Origin: Streptomyces paludis
Lineage (GTDB): Bacteria > Actinomycetota > Actinomycetes > Streptomycetales > Streptomycetaceae
NCBI RefSeq assembly: GCF_003344965.1
Contig: NZ_CP031194.1
Span: forward strand, 6,076,001-6,140,000
Length of the DNA stretch: 64,000 nucleotides
Reading direction: 5' to 3'
In this document: positions 1-9,249 of the stretch, one piece after another
How positions within the stretch are numbered: position 1 is the stretch's first letter
How the letters are laid out: every line of letters begins with the position of its first letter
The notes under the pieces: model-generated
Databases searched by the model: none
Seen by the model: the letters and a program-made list of their open reading frames with translations, nothing else
What the model was told of the DNA's origin: nothing
Position numbers and translations under genes: made by a program

Positions 1-1
1 G

Positions 2-256
2 CCGCGCGGCGGGGCGCGGAGCACCCAGCTGGTGCTGATCGGCTCGGGCATCGACGGCGACGCCCTGCTCAAGGAGCTGGCGGACTGCCGGGAGACGGAG
101 CCGGGGGAGGCCGCCCCGGACGACCGGAGCATGTGGGGCGTCCTGCGGTATGTACCCGGCGACGGCGACGCCGAGGGCGGCGGATCCGGCCTCGTAACGC
201 AGACCGGGCCCGGACCCGAAGGCCCGGACCCGGATCCCGAGACGGACTGGCCGTGA
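2..256 (+). CDS. CobW/COG0523-family GTPase, C-terminal end (5'-truncated by window)
   Basis: Only the last 84 codons are present; the frame is open from position 2 to the TGA at 254-256. The segment around TQLVLIGSGIDGDAL followed by an acidic, Pro/Gly-rich tail resembles the end of the CobW C-terminal domain, which typically reads as a beta strand, then IG..LD..AL and a short helix. Members of this family are P-loop GTPases that act as metal chaperones, often for zinc. The nucleotide-binding part lies outside the window, so the call rests on a short C-terminal match. It runs convergently with the topoisomerase gene that follows. Confidence 0.5.
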   Translation, partial: PRGGARSTQLVLIGSGIDGDALLKELADCRETEPGEAAPDDRSMWGVLRYVPGDGDAEGGGSGLVTQTGPGPEGPDPDPETDWP

Positions 257-333
257 CGGGCTGGTGCGACGGACTGGCCGTGACGGGGGCTCCGCCGGCC
301 ACGCGGTGGCAGTGACCGGCGGAGCCCCGCAGG

Positions 334-2784
334 TCAGAGCGCCGGACCCGCCAGCACGTCGACCTCCGGCGCGAACGGGGTACCCGAGCCGTCCCGGCGC
401 GGGTCGGGCTCCGGCAGCTCGACCGGAGCGCCGTTCTTCTGCGCGGCGCGTGCCGGACTCGCCCCCGCCCAGGCCAGGACCAGCATGTCCTCGCCCTTCA
501 GGAAGCGCTGGCAGCGCACCCCGCCGGTCGCCCGGCCCTTGCGCGGATACTGGTCGAACGGGGTGAGCTTCGCCGTCCGTACGGAGTCGTCCAGCGTGCC
601 GTGCGAGCCGGTGACCGTGAAGACCACCGCGTCCCGCGCCGGGTCCACGGCGGTGAAGGAGATCACCTCGGCCCCGTCGGTCAGCTTGATGCCCGCCATC
701 CCGCCGGCCGGCCGGCCCTGCGGCCGTACCTGCGCGGCCTGGTAGCGCAGCAGCTGGGCGTCGGAGGTGATGAAGACCAGATCCTCCTCGCCCGTCCGCA
801 GCTCGACGCCGCCGACGATCCGGTCGCCCTCCTTGAGGGAGATGACCTCCAGCTCGTCCTTGTTGGACGGATAGTCCGGCACCACCCGTTTGACGACACC
901 CTGGAGTGTGCCCAGGGCGAGCCCGGGGGACGACTCGTCCAGGGTCGTCAGACAGATCACCCGCTCGTCGCCCTCCAGCGCGAGGAACTCCGTCACCGCG
1001 GCGCCGCCCGAGAGGTTGGGCGCCGCCACCGTGTCCGGCAGCTGCGGGAGGTCGATCACCGAGATCCGCAGCAGCCGGCCCGTCGAGGTGACCGCGCCGA
1101 TGTCGCCGCGGGCCGTCGCGGGGACGACGGACACGATCACGTCGTGCTTCACCCGTCTGCCGTCCTCGCCCTCCAGCGCCTCGCCGTTGACCGTACGGGC
1201 CAGCAGACCCGTGGAGGACAGCAGCACCTGGCACGGGTCGTCCGCGACCTCCAGCGGCACCGCCGCCACGGCGGAACCGGCGGACTCCAGCAGCACCGTA
1301 CGGCGCGGGGTGGAGAACTTCTTGGACACCGCGGCCAGTTCGGCGGAGACCAGCTTGCGCAGCTCGGCGTCCGACTCCAGGATCCCGGTCAGCTCGTCGA
1401 TCTCGCCGTTGAGGCGGTCGCGCTCGCCCTCCAGCTCCATCCGGTCGAACCGGGTGAGCCGGCGCAGCGGGGTGTCCAGGATGTACTGCGTCTGGATGTC
1501 GCTCAGCGAGAAGTGCTCGATCAGCCGCTCCTTGGCCTGCGCCGAGTTGTCGCTCGACCTGATCAGCCGGATGACCTCGTCGATGTCGATGAGCGCGACG
1601 AGCAGCCCCTCGACCAGATGCAGCCGGTCCCGCCGCTTGGTCCTGCGGAACTCGCTGCGCCGGCGCACCACCTCGAAGCGGTGGTCGAGATAGACCTCCA
1701 GCAGCTCCTTGAGGCCCAGCGTCAGCGGCTGGCCGTCCACCAGCGCCACATTGTTGATGCCGAAGGTCTCCTCCATCGGCGTCAGCTTGTAGAGCTGCTC
1801 CAGCACGGCCTCGGGCACGAAGCCGTTCTTGATCTCGATGACCAGGCGCAGGCCGTGCGCGCGGTCGGTGAGGTCCTTGACGTCCGCGATGCCCTGGAGC
1901 TTCTTGGCGGAGACCAGGTCCTTGATCTTGGCGATCACCTTCTCCGGGCCGACCGTGAAGGGCAGCTCCGTGACGACCAGGCCCTTGCGGCGCGGGGAGA
2001 CGTCCTCCACCGTCGCGGTGGCCCGGATCCGGAAGGTGCCCCGGCCCTTCTCGTACGCGTCCTTGATGCCGGTGAGCCCGACGATCCGGCCGCCGGTCGG
2101 CAGATCGGGCCCCGGCACGAAACGCATCAGCGTCTCCAGGTCGGAGCCCGGGTGCTTGATCAGATGGCGCGCGGCGGCCACGACCTCGCCGAGATTGTGC
2201 GGCGGCATGTTCGTGGCCATGCCCACGGCGATCCCGGAGGCGCCGTTGACGAGGAGGTTCGGATACGCGGCCGGAAGTGTGACCGGTTCCCGCTCCTGGC
2301 CGTCGTAATTCGGCTGGAAATCGACCGTGTCCTCGTCGATCGACTCCGTCATCAGTGACGTGGCGTCAGCCATCCGGCACTCGGTGTACCGCATGGCGGC
2401 CGGCGGGTCGTCATTGCCGAGCGAGCCGAAGTTGCCATGGCCGTCGACGAGCGGCAGCCGCATCGAGAACGGCTGTGCCATCCGGACCAGGGCGTCGTAG
2501 ATCGACGCGTCCCCGTGCGGGTGAAGTTTGCCCATGACCTCACCGACGACGCGGGCGCACTTCACATAGCCGCGGTCGGGGCGCAGGCCCATCTCGTTCA
2601 TCTGGTACACGATCCGGCGGTGCACCGGCTTCAAACCGTCCCGGGCGTCGGGCAGGGCCCGGGAGTAGATCACCGAGTAGGCGTATTCGAGGAAGGAGCC
2701 CTGCATTTCATCGACCACGTCGATGTCGAGAATCTTCTCCTCGAAGTCCTCCGGCGGCGGGGTCTTCGTGCTGCGGCGGGCCAT
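334..2784 (-). CDS. parC: DNA topoisomerase IV subunit A (ParC)
   Basis: A type IIA topoisomerase subunit of 816 aa that cuts and rejoins DNA and, with ParE, decatenates daughter chromosomes. The N-terminal breakage-reunion domain contains HPHGDASIYDALVR (quinolone-resistance region, Ser94) and the catalytic tyrosine in AMRYTECRM (Tyr133). The C-terminal third has the beta-strand repeats of the GyrA/ParC DNA-wrapping domain but no clear GyrA box, and the length fits ParC better than GyrA. The frame stays open upstream to 3006, but I place the start at ATG 2784 because GAAGGAG lies just before it and the protein then begins MARRSTKTPP. The next gene is divergent. Confidence 0.9.
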   Translation of the reverse strand: MARRSTKTPPPEDFEEKILDIDVVDEMQGSFLEYAYSVIYSRALPDARDGLKPVHRRIVYQMNEMGLRPDRGYVKCARVVGEVMGKLHPHGDASIYDALVRMAQPFSMRLPLVDGHGNFGSLGNDDPPAAMRYTECRMADATSLMTESIDEDTVDFQPNYDGQEREPVTLPAAYPNLLVNGASGIAVGMATNMPPHNLGEVVAAARHLIKHPGSDLETLMRFVPGPDLPTGGRIVGLTGIKDAYEKGRGTFRIRATATVEDVSPRRKGLVVTELPFTVGPEKVIAKIKDLVSAKKLQGIADVKDLTDRAHGLRLVIEIKNGFVPEAVLEQLYKLTPMEETFGINNVALVDGQPLTLGLKELLEVYLDHRFEVVRRRSEFRRTKRRDRLHLVEGLLVALIDIDEVIRLIRSSDNSAQAKERLIEHFSLSDIQTQYILDTPLRRLTRFDRMELEGERDRLNGEIDELTGILESDAELRKLVSAELAAVSKKFSTPRRTVLLESAGSAVAAVPLEVADDPCQVLLSSTGLLARTVNGEALEGEDGRRVKHDVIVSVVPATARGDIGAVTSTGRLLRISVIDLPQLPDTVAAPNLSGGAAVTEFLALEGDERVICLTTLDESSPGLALGTLQGVVKRVVPDYPSNKDELEVISLKEGDRIVGGVELRTGEEDLVFITSDAQLLRYQAAQVRPQGRPAGGMAGIKLTDGAEVISFTAVDPARDAVVFTVTGSHGTLDDSVRTAKLTPFDQYPRKGRATGGVRCQRFLKGEDMLVLAWAGASPARAAQKNGAPVELPEPDPRRDGSGTPFAPEVDVLAGPAL

Positions 2785-2998
2785 CTCGGCTGCGGCTCCT
2801 TCACAGGTTCTGTACGGCAACTTCTGGAACTGACGCGGACCATTGTGGACCGCGCCACTGACAACGCCGACCTCGACCCGTCGTTGGGCGGGTGGCGGGC
2901 GCCCCGGCGGGGGAGCGTCGACCGGGGAACTTGGCCAGGTCTCCGCACGCTTGCATACAGTGGCAGGACTTCTCCGTATCGCGATCGAAGGGACGTAC

Positions 2999-4378
2999 AT
3001 GCCCATGGGTCACACGGCCACAGCGCAGGCCGGTTCCGGCGGCCTGACAGCTACTGAGCACCGCCTGGCCAACGGCCTGCGCGTGGTGCTCTCCGAGGAC
3101 CACTTGACCCCGGTCGCCGCGGTCTGCCTCTGGTACGACGTCGGCTCGCGCCACGAGGTCAAGGGTCTTACGGGCCTCGCCCACCTCTTCGAGCACCTGA
3201 TGTTCCAGGGTTCGAAGCAGGTGGCGGGGAATGGCCACTTCGAGCTGGTGCAGGGGGCCGGCGGCTCCCTGAACGGCACCACCAGCTTCGAGCGCACGAA
3301 CTACTTCGAGACCATGCCCACCCACCAGCTGGAACTGGCGCTCTGGCTGGAAGCCGACCGGATGGGCTCGCTGCTCGCCGCGCTCGACGAAGAGTCCATG
3401 GAGAACCAGCGGGACGTCGTCAAGAACGAGCGCCGCCAGCGGTACGACAATGTGCCATACGGTACGGCCTTCGAACGGCTGACCGCACTCTCCTACCCCG
3501 AGGGCCATCCCTACCACCACACGCCGATCGGCTCCATGGCCGACCTGGACGCCGCGACACTGGAGGACGCCCGCGCGTTCTTCCGTACCAACTACGCGCC
3601 GAACAACGCCGTGCTCTCGGTCGTCGGCGACATCGACCCCGAGCAGACGCTCGCCTGGATCGAGAAGTACTTCGGGTCCATCCCGTCCCACGACGGCAAG
3701 CAGCCGCCGCGCGACGGCTCCCTGCCCGACACCATCGGCCGCGAGCTGCGCGAGGAGATCCGCGAGGAGGTCCCGGCGCGCGCGCTGATGGCCGCCTACC
3801 GGCTGCCGCACGACGGCACCCGCGAGTGCGACGCCGCCGATCTGGCGCTCACCGTGCTCGGCGGCGGCGAGTCCTCCCGGCTCCACAACCGGCTGGTACG
3901 GCGCGACCGCACCGCGGTCGCCGCCGGCTTCGGACTGCTGCGGCTGGCCGGCGCCCCCTCCCTCGGCTGGCTGGACGTGAAGACGTCCGGCGGCGTCGAA
4001 GTGCCCGCCATCGAGGCGGCGGTCGACGAGGAGCTGGCCCGGCTCGCCGCCGACGGCCCGACCGACGAGGAGATGGAGCGGGCCCAGGCCCAGCTGGAGC
4101 GCGAGTGGCTGGACCGGCTCGGTACGGTCTCGGGCCGCGCCGACGAACTGTGCCGCTTCGCCGTGCTCTTCGGCGACCCGCAGCTGGCCCTCTCCGCCGT
4201 CACGCGCGTCCTGGACATCACCGCCGAGGAGGTACGGGCGGTCGCCGCCGCGCGGCTGCGCCCCGACAACCGGGCGGTGCTGGTGTACGAGCCGCTCACG
4301 GCGGAGGACGCCGACACCACCGGGGACGCCGGGGACGAGCAGGCCGGGACCGACGAGCAGGAAGGGGCGGACCAGTGA
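2999..4378 (+). CDS. M16-family zinc metallopeptidase, catalytic member
   Basis: A pitrilysin/mitochondrial-processing-peptidase-like protein of 459 aa. The inverted zinc motif HLFEH is intact (His62, Glu65, His66), and the downstream glutamate lies in ENQRDVVKNE (about Glu144). The domain starts at ANGLRVVLSEDH, as is usual for M16B. Start ATG 2999 has AAGGG upstream; an in-frame ATG six bases later is possible. Its stop overlaps the start of the second M16 gene, so the two are translationally coupled and probably form a heterodimer, as in known two-subunit M16B enzymes. The substrate is unknown. No signal peptide is seen, so it is probably cytoplasmic. Confidence 0.85.
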   Translation: MPMGHTATAQAGSGGLTATEHRLANGLRVVLSEDHLTPVAAVCLWYDVGSRHEVKGLTGLAHLFEHLMFQGSKQVAGNGHFELVQGAGGSLNGTTSFERTNYFETMPTHQLELALWLEADRMGSLLAALDEESMENQRDVVKNERRQRYDNVPYGTAFERLTALSYPEGHPYHHTPIGSMADLDAATLEDARAFFRTNYAPNNAVLSVVGDIDPEQTLAWIEKYFGSIPSHDGKQPPRDGSLPDTIGRELREEIREEVPARALMAAYRLPHDGTRECDAADLALTVLGGGESSRLHNRLVRRDRTAVAAGFGLLRLAGAPSLGWLDVKTSGGVEVPAIEAAVDEELARLAADGPTDEEMERAQAQLEREWLDRLGTVSGRADELCRFAVLFGDPQLALSAVTRVLDITAEEVRAVAAARLRPDNRAVLVYEPLTAEDADTTGDAGDEQAGTDEQEGADQ

Positions 4379-5778
4379 GCGACGCCATTGTCACCATGGA
4401 CTTCCATCCGCGGCCGACCGCCGGCGAGGCCCGGCCCTGGGCCTTCCCCGCCCCCGGGCGCGGCACCCTCGGCAACGGTCTGACCGTGCTGCGCTGCGAC
4501 CGCCCCGGCCAGCAGGTGGTGGCCGTCGAGATCAACCTCGACGCCCCGCTCGACGCCGAGCCCGAAGGGCTCGACGGCGTCGCCACCATCATGGCGCGGG
4601 CGCTCTCCGAGGGCACCGACAAGCACTCCGCCGAGGAGTTCGCCGCCGAGCTGGAGCGCTGCGGCGCCACCCTCGACGCGTACGCCGACCACCCCGGCAT
4701 CCGGGTCTCCCTGGAGGTCCCGGTCTCCCGGCTGCCCAAGGCGCTCGGCCTGCTCGCCGAGGCACTGCGCGCCCCCGCGTTCAGCGACAGCGAGATCGAA
4801 CGGCTCGTCGGCAACCGGCTCGACGAGATCCCGCACGAGACCGCCAACCCGGGCCGCCGGGCCGCCAAGCAGCTCTCCAAGGAGCTGTTCCCGGCCACCC
4901 TGCGCATGTCCCGGCCGCGCCAGGGCACCGAGAAGACGGTGGAGCGCATCGACGCGGCCGGCGTCCGCGCCTTCTACGAGGCGCATGTACGCCCGGCCAC
5001 GGCCACCGCCGTCATCGTCGGCGACCTCACCGGCGTCGACCTGGACGAGATCCTCGCCGACACCCTCGGCGCCTGGACCGGGAACACGGCCGCGCCCCGG
5101 CCCGTACCGCCCGTGACCGCGGACGACACGGGCCGCGTGGTCATCGTCGACCGGCCCGGCGCCGTCCAGACCCAGCTGCTGATCGGCCGTATCGGCGCCG
5201 ACCGGCACGACCCGGTCTGGGCCGCGCAGGTGCTCGGCACGTACTGCCTGGGCGGCACGCTCACCTCCCGGCTGGACCGGGTGCTGCGCGAGGAGAAGGG
5301 CTACACCTACGGTGTACGGGCCTACGGCCAGGTGCTGCGCTCCTCGGCGCCCGACGCCCCGGGCGGCCCGGCCGGCGCCTCGATGCTCGCCATCAGCGGC
5401 TCCGTGGACACCGCCTCCACCGGCCCGGCGCTGGCCGACCTCTGGACGGTGCTGCGCACGCTCGCGGCCGAGGGGCTGACCGACGCCGAGCGCGATGTCG
5501 CCGTACAGAACCTGGTGGGCGTCGCCCCGCTGAAGTACGAGACGGCCGCCTCCGTCGCGGGCACCCTCGCCGACCAGGTCGAGCAGTTCCTGCCGGACGA
5601 CTTCCAGGCGCGGCTGTACGCGCGGCTGGCCGAGACCGGCACCGTCGAGGCGACGGCCGCGGTCGTCAACGCCTTCCCGGTGGACCGGCTCGTGACCGTG
5701 CTGGTCGGGGACGCGGCGCAGATCAAGGAGCCCGTCGAGGCGCTCGGTATCGGCGAAGTGACCGTGGTCACCGGCTGA
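4375..5778 (+). CDS. M16-family peptidase partner subunit lacking the zinc motif
   Basis: This 467-aa protein starts at GTG 4375, inside the stop of the preceding M16 gene (GTGA overlap). It has the M16B fold signature LGNGLTVLRCDRP, but the place of HxxEH reads GVATIMARALSEG, with no zinc ligands. The substrate-binding Arg/Tyr region SRLDRVLREEKGYTYGV is conserved. This matches the non-catalytic subunit of two-component M16B proteases (compare MPP-alpha and the R/Y-type partners in bacteria). By inference it binds peptide while the upstream protein cuts. Confidence 0.8.
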   Translation: MSDAIVTMDFHPRPTAGEARPWAFPAPGRGTLGNGLTVLRCDRPGQQVVAVEINLDAPLDAEPEGLDGVATIMARALSEGTDKHSAEEFAAELERCGATLDAYADHPGIRVSLEVPVSRLPKALGLLAEALRAPAFSDSEIERLVGNRLDEIPHETANPGRRAAKQLSKELFPATLRMSRPRQGTEKTVERIDAAGVRAFYEAHVRPATATAVIVGDLTGVDLDEILADTLGAWTGNTAAPRPVPPVTADDTGRVVIVDRPGAVQTQLLIGRIGADRHDPVWAAQVLGTYCLGGTLTSRLDRVLREEKGYTYGVRAYGQVLRSSAPDAPGGPAGASMLAISGSVDTASTGPALADLWTVLRTLAAEGLTDAERDVAVQNLVGVAPLKYETAASVAGTLADQVEQFLPDDFQARLYARLAETGTVEATAAVVNAFPVDRLVTVLVGDAAQIKEPVEALGIGEVTVVTG

Positions 5779-5801
5779 TCCGGCCGTCCGTACAGGGCAG
5801 G

Positions 5802-5831
5802 GAACCCCGGCGACATCGGTCGCCGGGGTTC
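5802..5831 (+). terminator. Rho-independent-type hairpin after the M16 pair
   Basis: A perfect 13-bp inverted repeat (5802-5814 with 5819-5831) around an ATCG loop lies 24 bases after the second M16 stop. A short T run (CTGTTTT) follows about 15 bases later. Confidence 0.7.
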
Positions 5832-5980
5832 TCCGTTCTGTCCCTGTTTTCCGTGGAAACATGCCGTCTGCCCCTGTGGGGAACGCGACAAAACAGCCTG
5901 TCTGTTTGGCGCGGGAAAGCCCAGCGGCTTAGCGTCGGTCCGGCTGTTCGCCCGTTGCGCCGCACCCGTGGCATCGGACA

Positions 5981-6137
5981 GTCATCGCCGAGTCCCCGTC
6001 AGGCGCGAGCCCGAGGGAGCCGGGGACCCACAGTCCCTGGGGTGAATCGGACCGCCTTCACGCGCAGTCGCGCCGTGTGGAGGGGCCCGTAGGAGACCTT
6101 CCTGCTCCGAACCCGTCAGCTAACCCGGTAGGCGAGA
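5981..6137 (+). ncRNA. c-di-AMP riboswitch (ydaO/yuaA type)
   Basis: The leader of the M23 peptidase gene shows the conserved blocks of the ydaO class in order: ATCGCCGAGTC near 5984, GGGGTGAATCGG at about 6039-6050, and CCGAACCCGTCAGCTAACC followed by GGTAGGCG at about 6107-6133. The M23 start codon is about 25 bases downstream, preceded by GAAGGAAAGGA. In actinobacteria this class is known to sit in front of cell-wall hydrolase and Rpf-like genes and to lower expression when c-di-AMP is high. The exact boundaries are my estimate; a covariance-model search (Rfam ydaO-yuaA) would settle them. Confidence 0.85.
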
Positions 6138-6161
6138 AGGAAGGAAAGGACCCGTCACCCC

Positions 6162-6947
6162 ATGGCGTTCACCCGTACCGCCGGGAAGCACCGCGCCCGG
6201 AGGCGCCCGACCCGCCGGGGCGCGAACGCCGCGGGCGTCGCGACCCTCACCGCGACCGGTGTCATCGGCACCCTCGCCGCCTCCCCGGCACTCGCCTCGG
6301 GCGCCGGTGCCGAGGCCGCCTCGCAGACCGGCTTCAACCGGGTCGCCGACCTCGGGGACGCCCTCGCCGCCGTGGTCGACGACCAGGCCCACGCCCAGCG
6401 TTACGCCGCCGACCGGGCGGCCAGGATCAAGGCCGAGGCCGTCGCGCGGGCGGAGGCCGAGCGGCTGGCCGAGGCCCGCGTCAAGGAGATACGCGCCACC
6501 CGGGAGCGCGCCGCGCGCGCCGCCGAGCGCACCCTCCTCAACACCTTCCAACTCCCCGTCGCGGGCTCGTACATCACCACCGGATACCGGGCCGGCGGCT
6601 CCCTCTGGTCCTCCGGCAGCCACTCGGGCGTCGACTTCCGCGCCGCGTCCGGCACCCCGGTGGTGGCCGTCGGCGCCGCGACCGTCGTCGAGGCGGGCTG
6701 GGGCGGCTCGTACGGCAACAACGTCGTGCTGCGGATGAGCGACGGCACGTACACCCAGTACGGCCACCTCTCCTCGATCGAGGTCTCGGTGGGCCAGAGC
6801 CTCGCCCCCGGGCAGCGCCTCGGCCTCTCCGGCGCCAGTGGCAACGCCACCGGACCGCATCTCCACTTCGAGGCGCGGACCGGTCCGGATTACGGCTCCG
6901 ACATGGACCCCGTCGCGTACCTCCGCGCGCACGGCGTGAACGTCTGA
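6162..6947 (+). CDS. Secreted M23-family (LytM-type) peptidoglycan endopeptidase
   Basis: A 261-aa protein with a basic N-terminus and a hydrophobic stretch ending SPALASGA (about residues 22-47), consistent with a signal peptide. An Ala/Arg/Glu-rich helical segment follows (about 75-125) that may form a coiled coil. The C-terminal M23 domain carries HSGVDF (His154, Asp158), GHL (His202) and GPHLHF (His233, His235), the full zinc and catalytic set. It should cleave peptide cross-links in the cell wall. It lies alone behind a c-di-AMP riboswitch, which ties wall remodelling to osmotic and potassium signalling. Confidence 0.9.
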   Translation: MAFTRTAGKHRARRRPTRRGANAAGVATLTATGVIGTLAASPALASGAGAEAASQTGFNRVADLGDALAAVVDDQAHAQRYAADRAARIKAEAVARAEAERLAEARVKEIRATRERAARAAERTLLNTFQLPVAGSYITTGYRAGGSLWSSGSHSGVDFRAASGTPVVAVGAATVVEAGWGGSYGNNVVLRMSDGTYTQYGHLSSIEVSVGQSLAPGQRLGLSGASGNATGPHLHFEARTGPDYGSDMDPVAYLRAHGVNV

Positions 6948-7174
6948 CGCGCCCCCTGCCGTACCCCTGACGCGCCCCGGGCCCACCCCCGCCGGCTCAC
7001 GCTCCTCGCGCGCGCCCCCTCGCTCCGTAACCGCTCCGCCGTCCGACCTGCCCGTTGGCCAAAAGATATCCATGGATTTCGGGCACCCTTCGGAAATTCT
7101 CGTTGATTGCAATAGAGTCACGGAACAGGCGTCAATCGGCTGCGTTTCGCGCGGATTAAGGCGGAGGTTCGGAC

Positions 7175-7864
7175 ATGCGCATTCCCGCGCACTCGGTATG
7201 CACGGCGATTCGCGACGACATCGTCTCCGGTCTGTTCGAGCGGGGCGGCCGGCTCACCGAGGAACACCTGGCGCGGCGCTACGGCGTCTCCCGGGTCCCG
7301 GTGCGCGAGGCCCTGCGCACGCTGGAGTCGGAGGGCTTCGTCACCACGCGCCGCCATGTCGGCGCGTGTGTGGCCGAGCCCACGGAGCAGGAGGCGGCCG
7401 ACCTGCTGGAGGTACGGCTGATGCTGGAGCCGCTCGGCGCAGCGCGGGCCGCCCAGCGCCGTACCGATGCCCATCTCAAGGTCCTCCGCGGCCTGGTCAG
7501 ACTGGGTCAGGAGCGGGCCCGCCGGGGTCAGGGCGAGGATCTGCGCTCGCTCGGCGCGTGGTTCCACGAGACGCTCACCCAGGCGTCCGGAAGCCCGGCG
7601 CTCACCTCGCTGCTCACCCAGCTCCGGCACAAGATCGCCTGGATGTACGTGGTCGAGCAGCCCGCCAGCCCCGTGGAGTCCTGGGCCGAGCACGGCGCGA
7701 TCGTGGACGCGGTGGCGCGCGGGGACGCGGAGCGGGCGCGGGCCCTGACGAGCCTGCACGCGGAGCGGACCGCGGCGGTGCACCGGCTGCGCCGGCCGGA
7801 GCGCGGCCGGGAAAAGGTGAGGGCTTCGCAACATGCCGTAAACATCGCGAGCGTCCGTAATTAA
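7175..7864 (+). CDS. GntR-family transcriptional regulator (FadR/FCD type)
   Basis: A 229-aa protein with an N-terminal winged helix (about residues 5-70; the recognition part reads LARRYGVSRVPVREALRTLE) and a C-terminal all-helical FCD-like effector domain containing metal-ligand-type residues in WFHETL and EHGAIVDAV. GGAGG precedes the ATG. It stands alone between the M23 gene and a convergent protease gene, so no target or ligand can be inferred from context. The 227-base gap before it holds AT-rich sequence around 7060-7130, where its promoter probably lies. Confidence 0.85.
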   Translation: MRIPAHSVCTAIRDDIVSGLFERGGRLTEEHLARRYGVSRVPVREALRTLESEGFVTTRRHVGACVAEPTEQEAADLLEVRLMLEPLGAARAAQRRTDAHLKVLRGLVRLGQERARRGQGEDLRSLGAWFHETLTQASGSPALTSLLTQLRHKIAWMYVVEQPASPVESWAEHGAIVDAVARGDAERARALTSLHAERTAAVHRLRRPERGREKVRASQHAVNIASVRN

Positions 7865-7933
7865 CAATCGCGCCGTATACAAAGAGATGAATTGGGTGAG
7901 GGGTCTTTCTCTGCTGCTCGGGTGAATAAAAGA

Positions 7934-7967
7934 AGCCGTGGCCCACTGAATTCAGTGGACCACGGCT
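7934..7967 (-). terminator. Terminator of the subtilase gene
   Basis: A 17-bp near-perfect palindrome (centre GAATTC). The single non-Watson-Crick pair is a G-U wobble only when read as minus-strand RNA, and a T-rich tract (TTCTTTTATT) follows it on that strand. It therefore terminates the protease gene and may also stop the convergent GntR transcript. Confidence 0.75.
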
Positions 7968-8028
7968 CTGTCGTGCGGTCGTGCCGGTCATTCGGTCACG
8001 CGGGTCGTGCGGTCATGCCGTCACGCTG

Positions 8029-9249
8029 TCAGGGAATGAGGCGCAGGAGCAGGTTGGGCGATCCGGTGCCGACGTTGGTGAGGACGTTGGGCGTGCCCCC
8101 GCTCACCAGCGCGCTGAGGACCGTCGCCGGGCTGGCGGTCGGGCGGCTGGAGAGGTAGACCGCCGCCGCGCCCGCGACGTGCGGTGCGGCCATGGACGTA
8201 CCGGAGAGGGTGGCGGTGGCCGTGTCGCTGGTGTAGTAGCCCGCGATGATGGACGAGCCGGGCGCGAAGATGTTCACGGCCGGGCCGTAGTTGGAGTAGC
8301 TGGGCCTGGCGTCCGCGCTGGTGGTGGCGCCCACCGTGATCGCGGTGGCGACCCGTGCCGGGGAGCGGGTGGAGGCCAGGGTGGACTCGTTGCCCGCCGC
8401 CACCGCGTAGCTCACGCCGGAGGCGATGGAGGCGGCCACGGCGTTGTCGAGCGTGGTGCTGGCGCCGCCGCCGAGGGACATGTTGGCGACGGCCGGCTTG
8501 ACGGCGTTGTTGGTGACCCAGTTGACGCCGGCGATGACCCCGGCGGTGGTGCCGCCGCCGGTGCTGTCGAGCACCTTGACCGCGACGACCCTGGCCGCCT
8601 TGGCCACACCGTAGGTGGAGCCGGCGACGGTGCTGGCGACGTGCGTGCCGTGGCCCTGGTCGTCGTTGGCGGCGCTGCCGCCGGTGAACGAGTTGTAGCC
8701 GTACGAGGCCCGGCCGCCGAACTGCGCGTGCGTGATGCGTACGCCGGTGTCGATGACGTACGCGGTCACCCCGGAGCCCGCCGAGTCCGGGTAGGTGAAC
8801 GTGCCGTTCAGCGGGAGATTCGTCTGGTCGATCCGGTCCAGGCCCCAGGGGGCGTTGGTCTGGGTCGCGTCGATGCTGACCTTCTGGTCCTGCTCGACCA
8901 GCGCGACCGCCGGGTCGGCGGCCAGCCGCTTGGCCTGGGTCTCGGTGAGCTTGGCCGCGTAGCCGTTGAGCGCGCCGTCGAAGGTACGGGCGACCTTGCC
9001 GCCGTACTCGGAGACAAGGCCCTTGCCCGCCGCGGAGGACGCCGAGAAGCCGGCCGCCTTCTTGAGCGTGACGATGTAGCTGCCCTTGACCGCGGTGGGG
9101 GACCCGGCGTGAAGGATCTTTCCTTCGGCCGGTGCGGCGTGGGCGGGCAGTGCGGCACCGGTGCCGAGCAGCGCGGCGGTGGCGGTCGCGGCGATCAACG
9201 TCACGAATCTGCGCCGGGTGGAGCGGCTGGTGTCACGGATCACTGTCAT
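8029..9249 (-). CDS. Secreted S8-family serine protease (proteinase K/aqualysin type)
   Basis: A 406-aa preproprotein. The start at ATG 9249 has GGAGGA upstream and gives a twin-arginine-like N-terminus (STRRRFVTLIAA) and a signal peptide ending AHAAP near residue 39. An I9 propeptide follows (KGSYIVTLKK to about residue 126), then the catalytic domain with YVIDTGV (Asp167), GHGTHVA (His200), AAGNE (oxyanion Asn287) and SGTSMAAPH (Ser352). Streptomyces secrete several such proteases for nutrient scavenging. The frame is open to 9381, but the extra N-terminus is not protein-like. Confidence 0.9.
   Translation of the reverse strand: MTVIRDTSRSTRRRFVTLIAATATAALLGTGAALPAHAAPAEGKILHAGSPTAVKGSYIVTLKKAAGFSASSAAGKGLVSEYGGKVARTFDGALNGYAAKLTETQAKRLAADPAVALVEQDQKVSIDATQTNAPWGLDRIDQTNLPLNGTFTYPDSAGSGVTAYVIDTGVRITHAQFGGRASYGYNSFTGGSAANDDQGHGTHVASTVAGSTYGVAKAARVVAVKVLDSTGGGTTAGVIAGVNWVTNNAVKPAVANMSLGGGASTTLDNAVAASIASGVSYAVAAGNESTLASTRSPARVATAITVGATTSADARPSYSNYGPAVNIFAPGSSIIAGYYTSDTATATLSGTSMAAPHVAGAAAVYLSSRPTASPATVLSALVSGGTPNVLTNVGTGSPNLLLRLIP

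Noticed and set aside
601-2358. 585-codon open frame on the plus strand
   Set aside because: Antisense to parC; the translation is Arg/Gln/Asp-rich with no domain, a GC-bias shadow.
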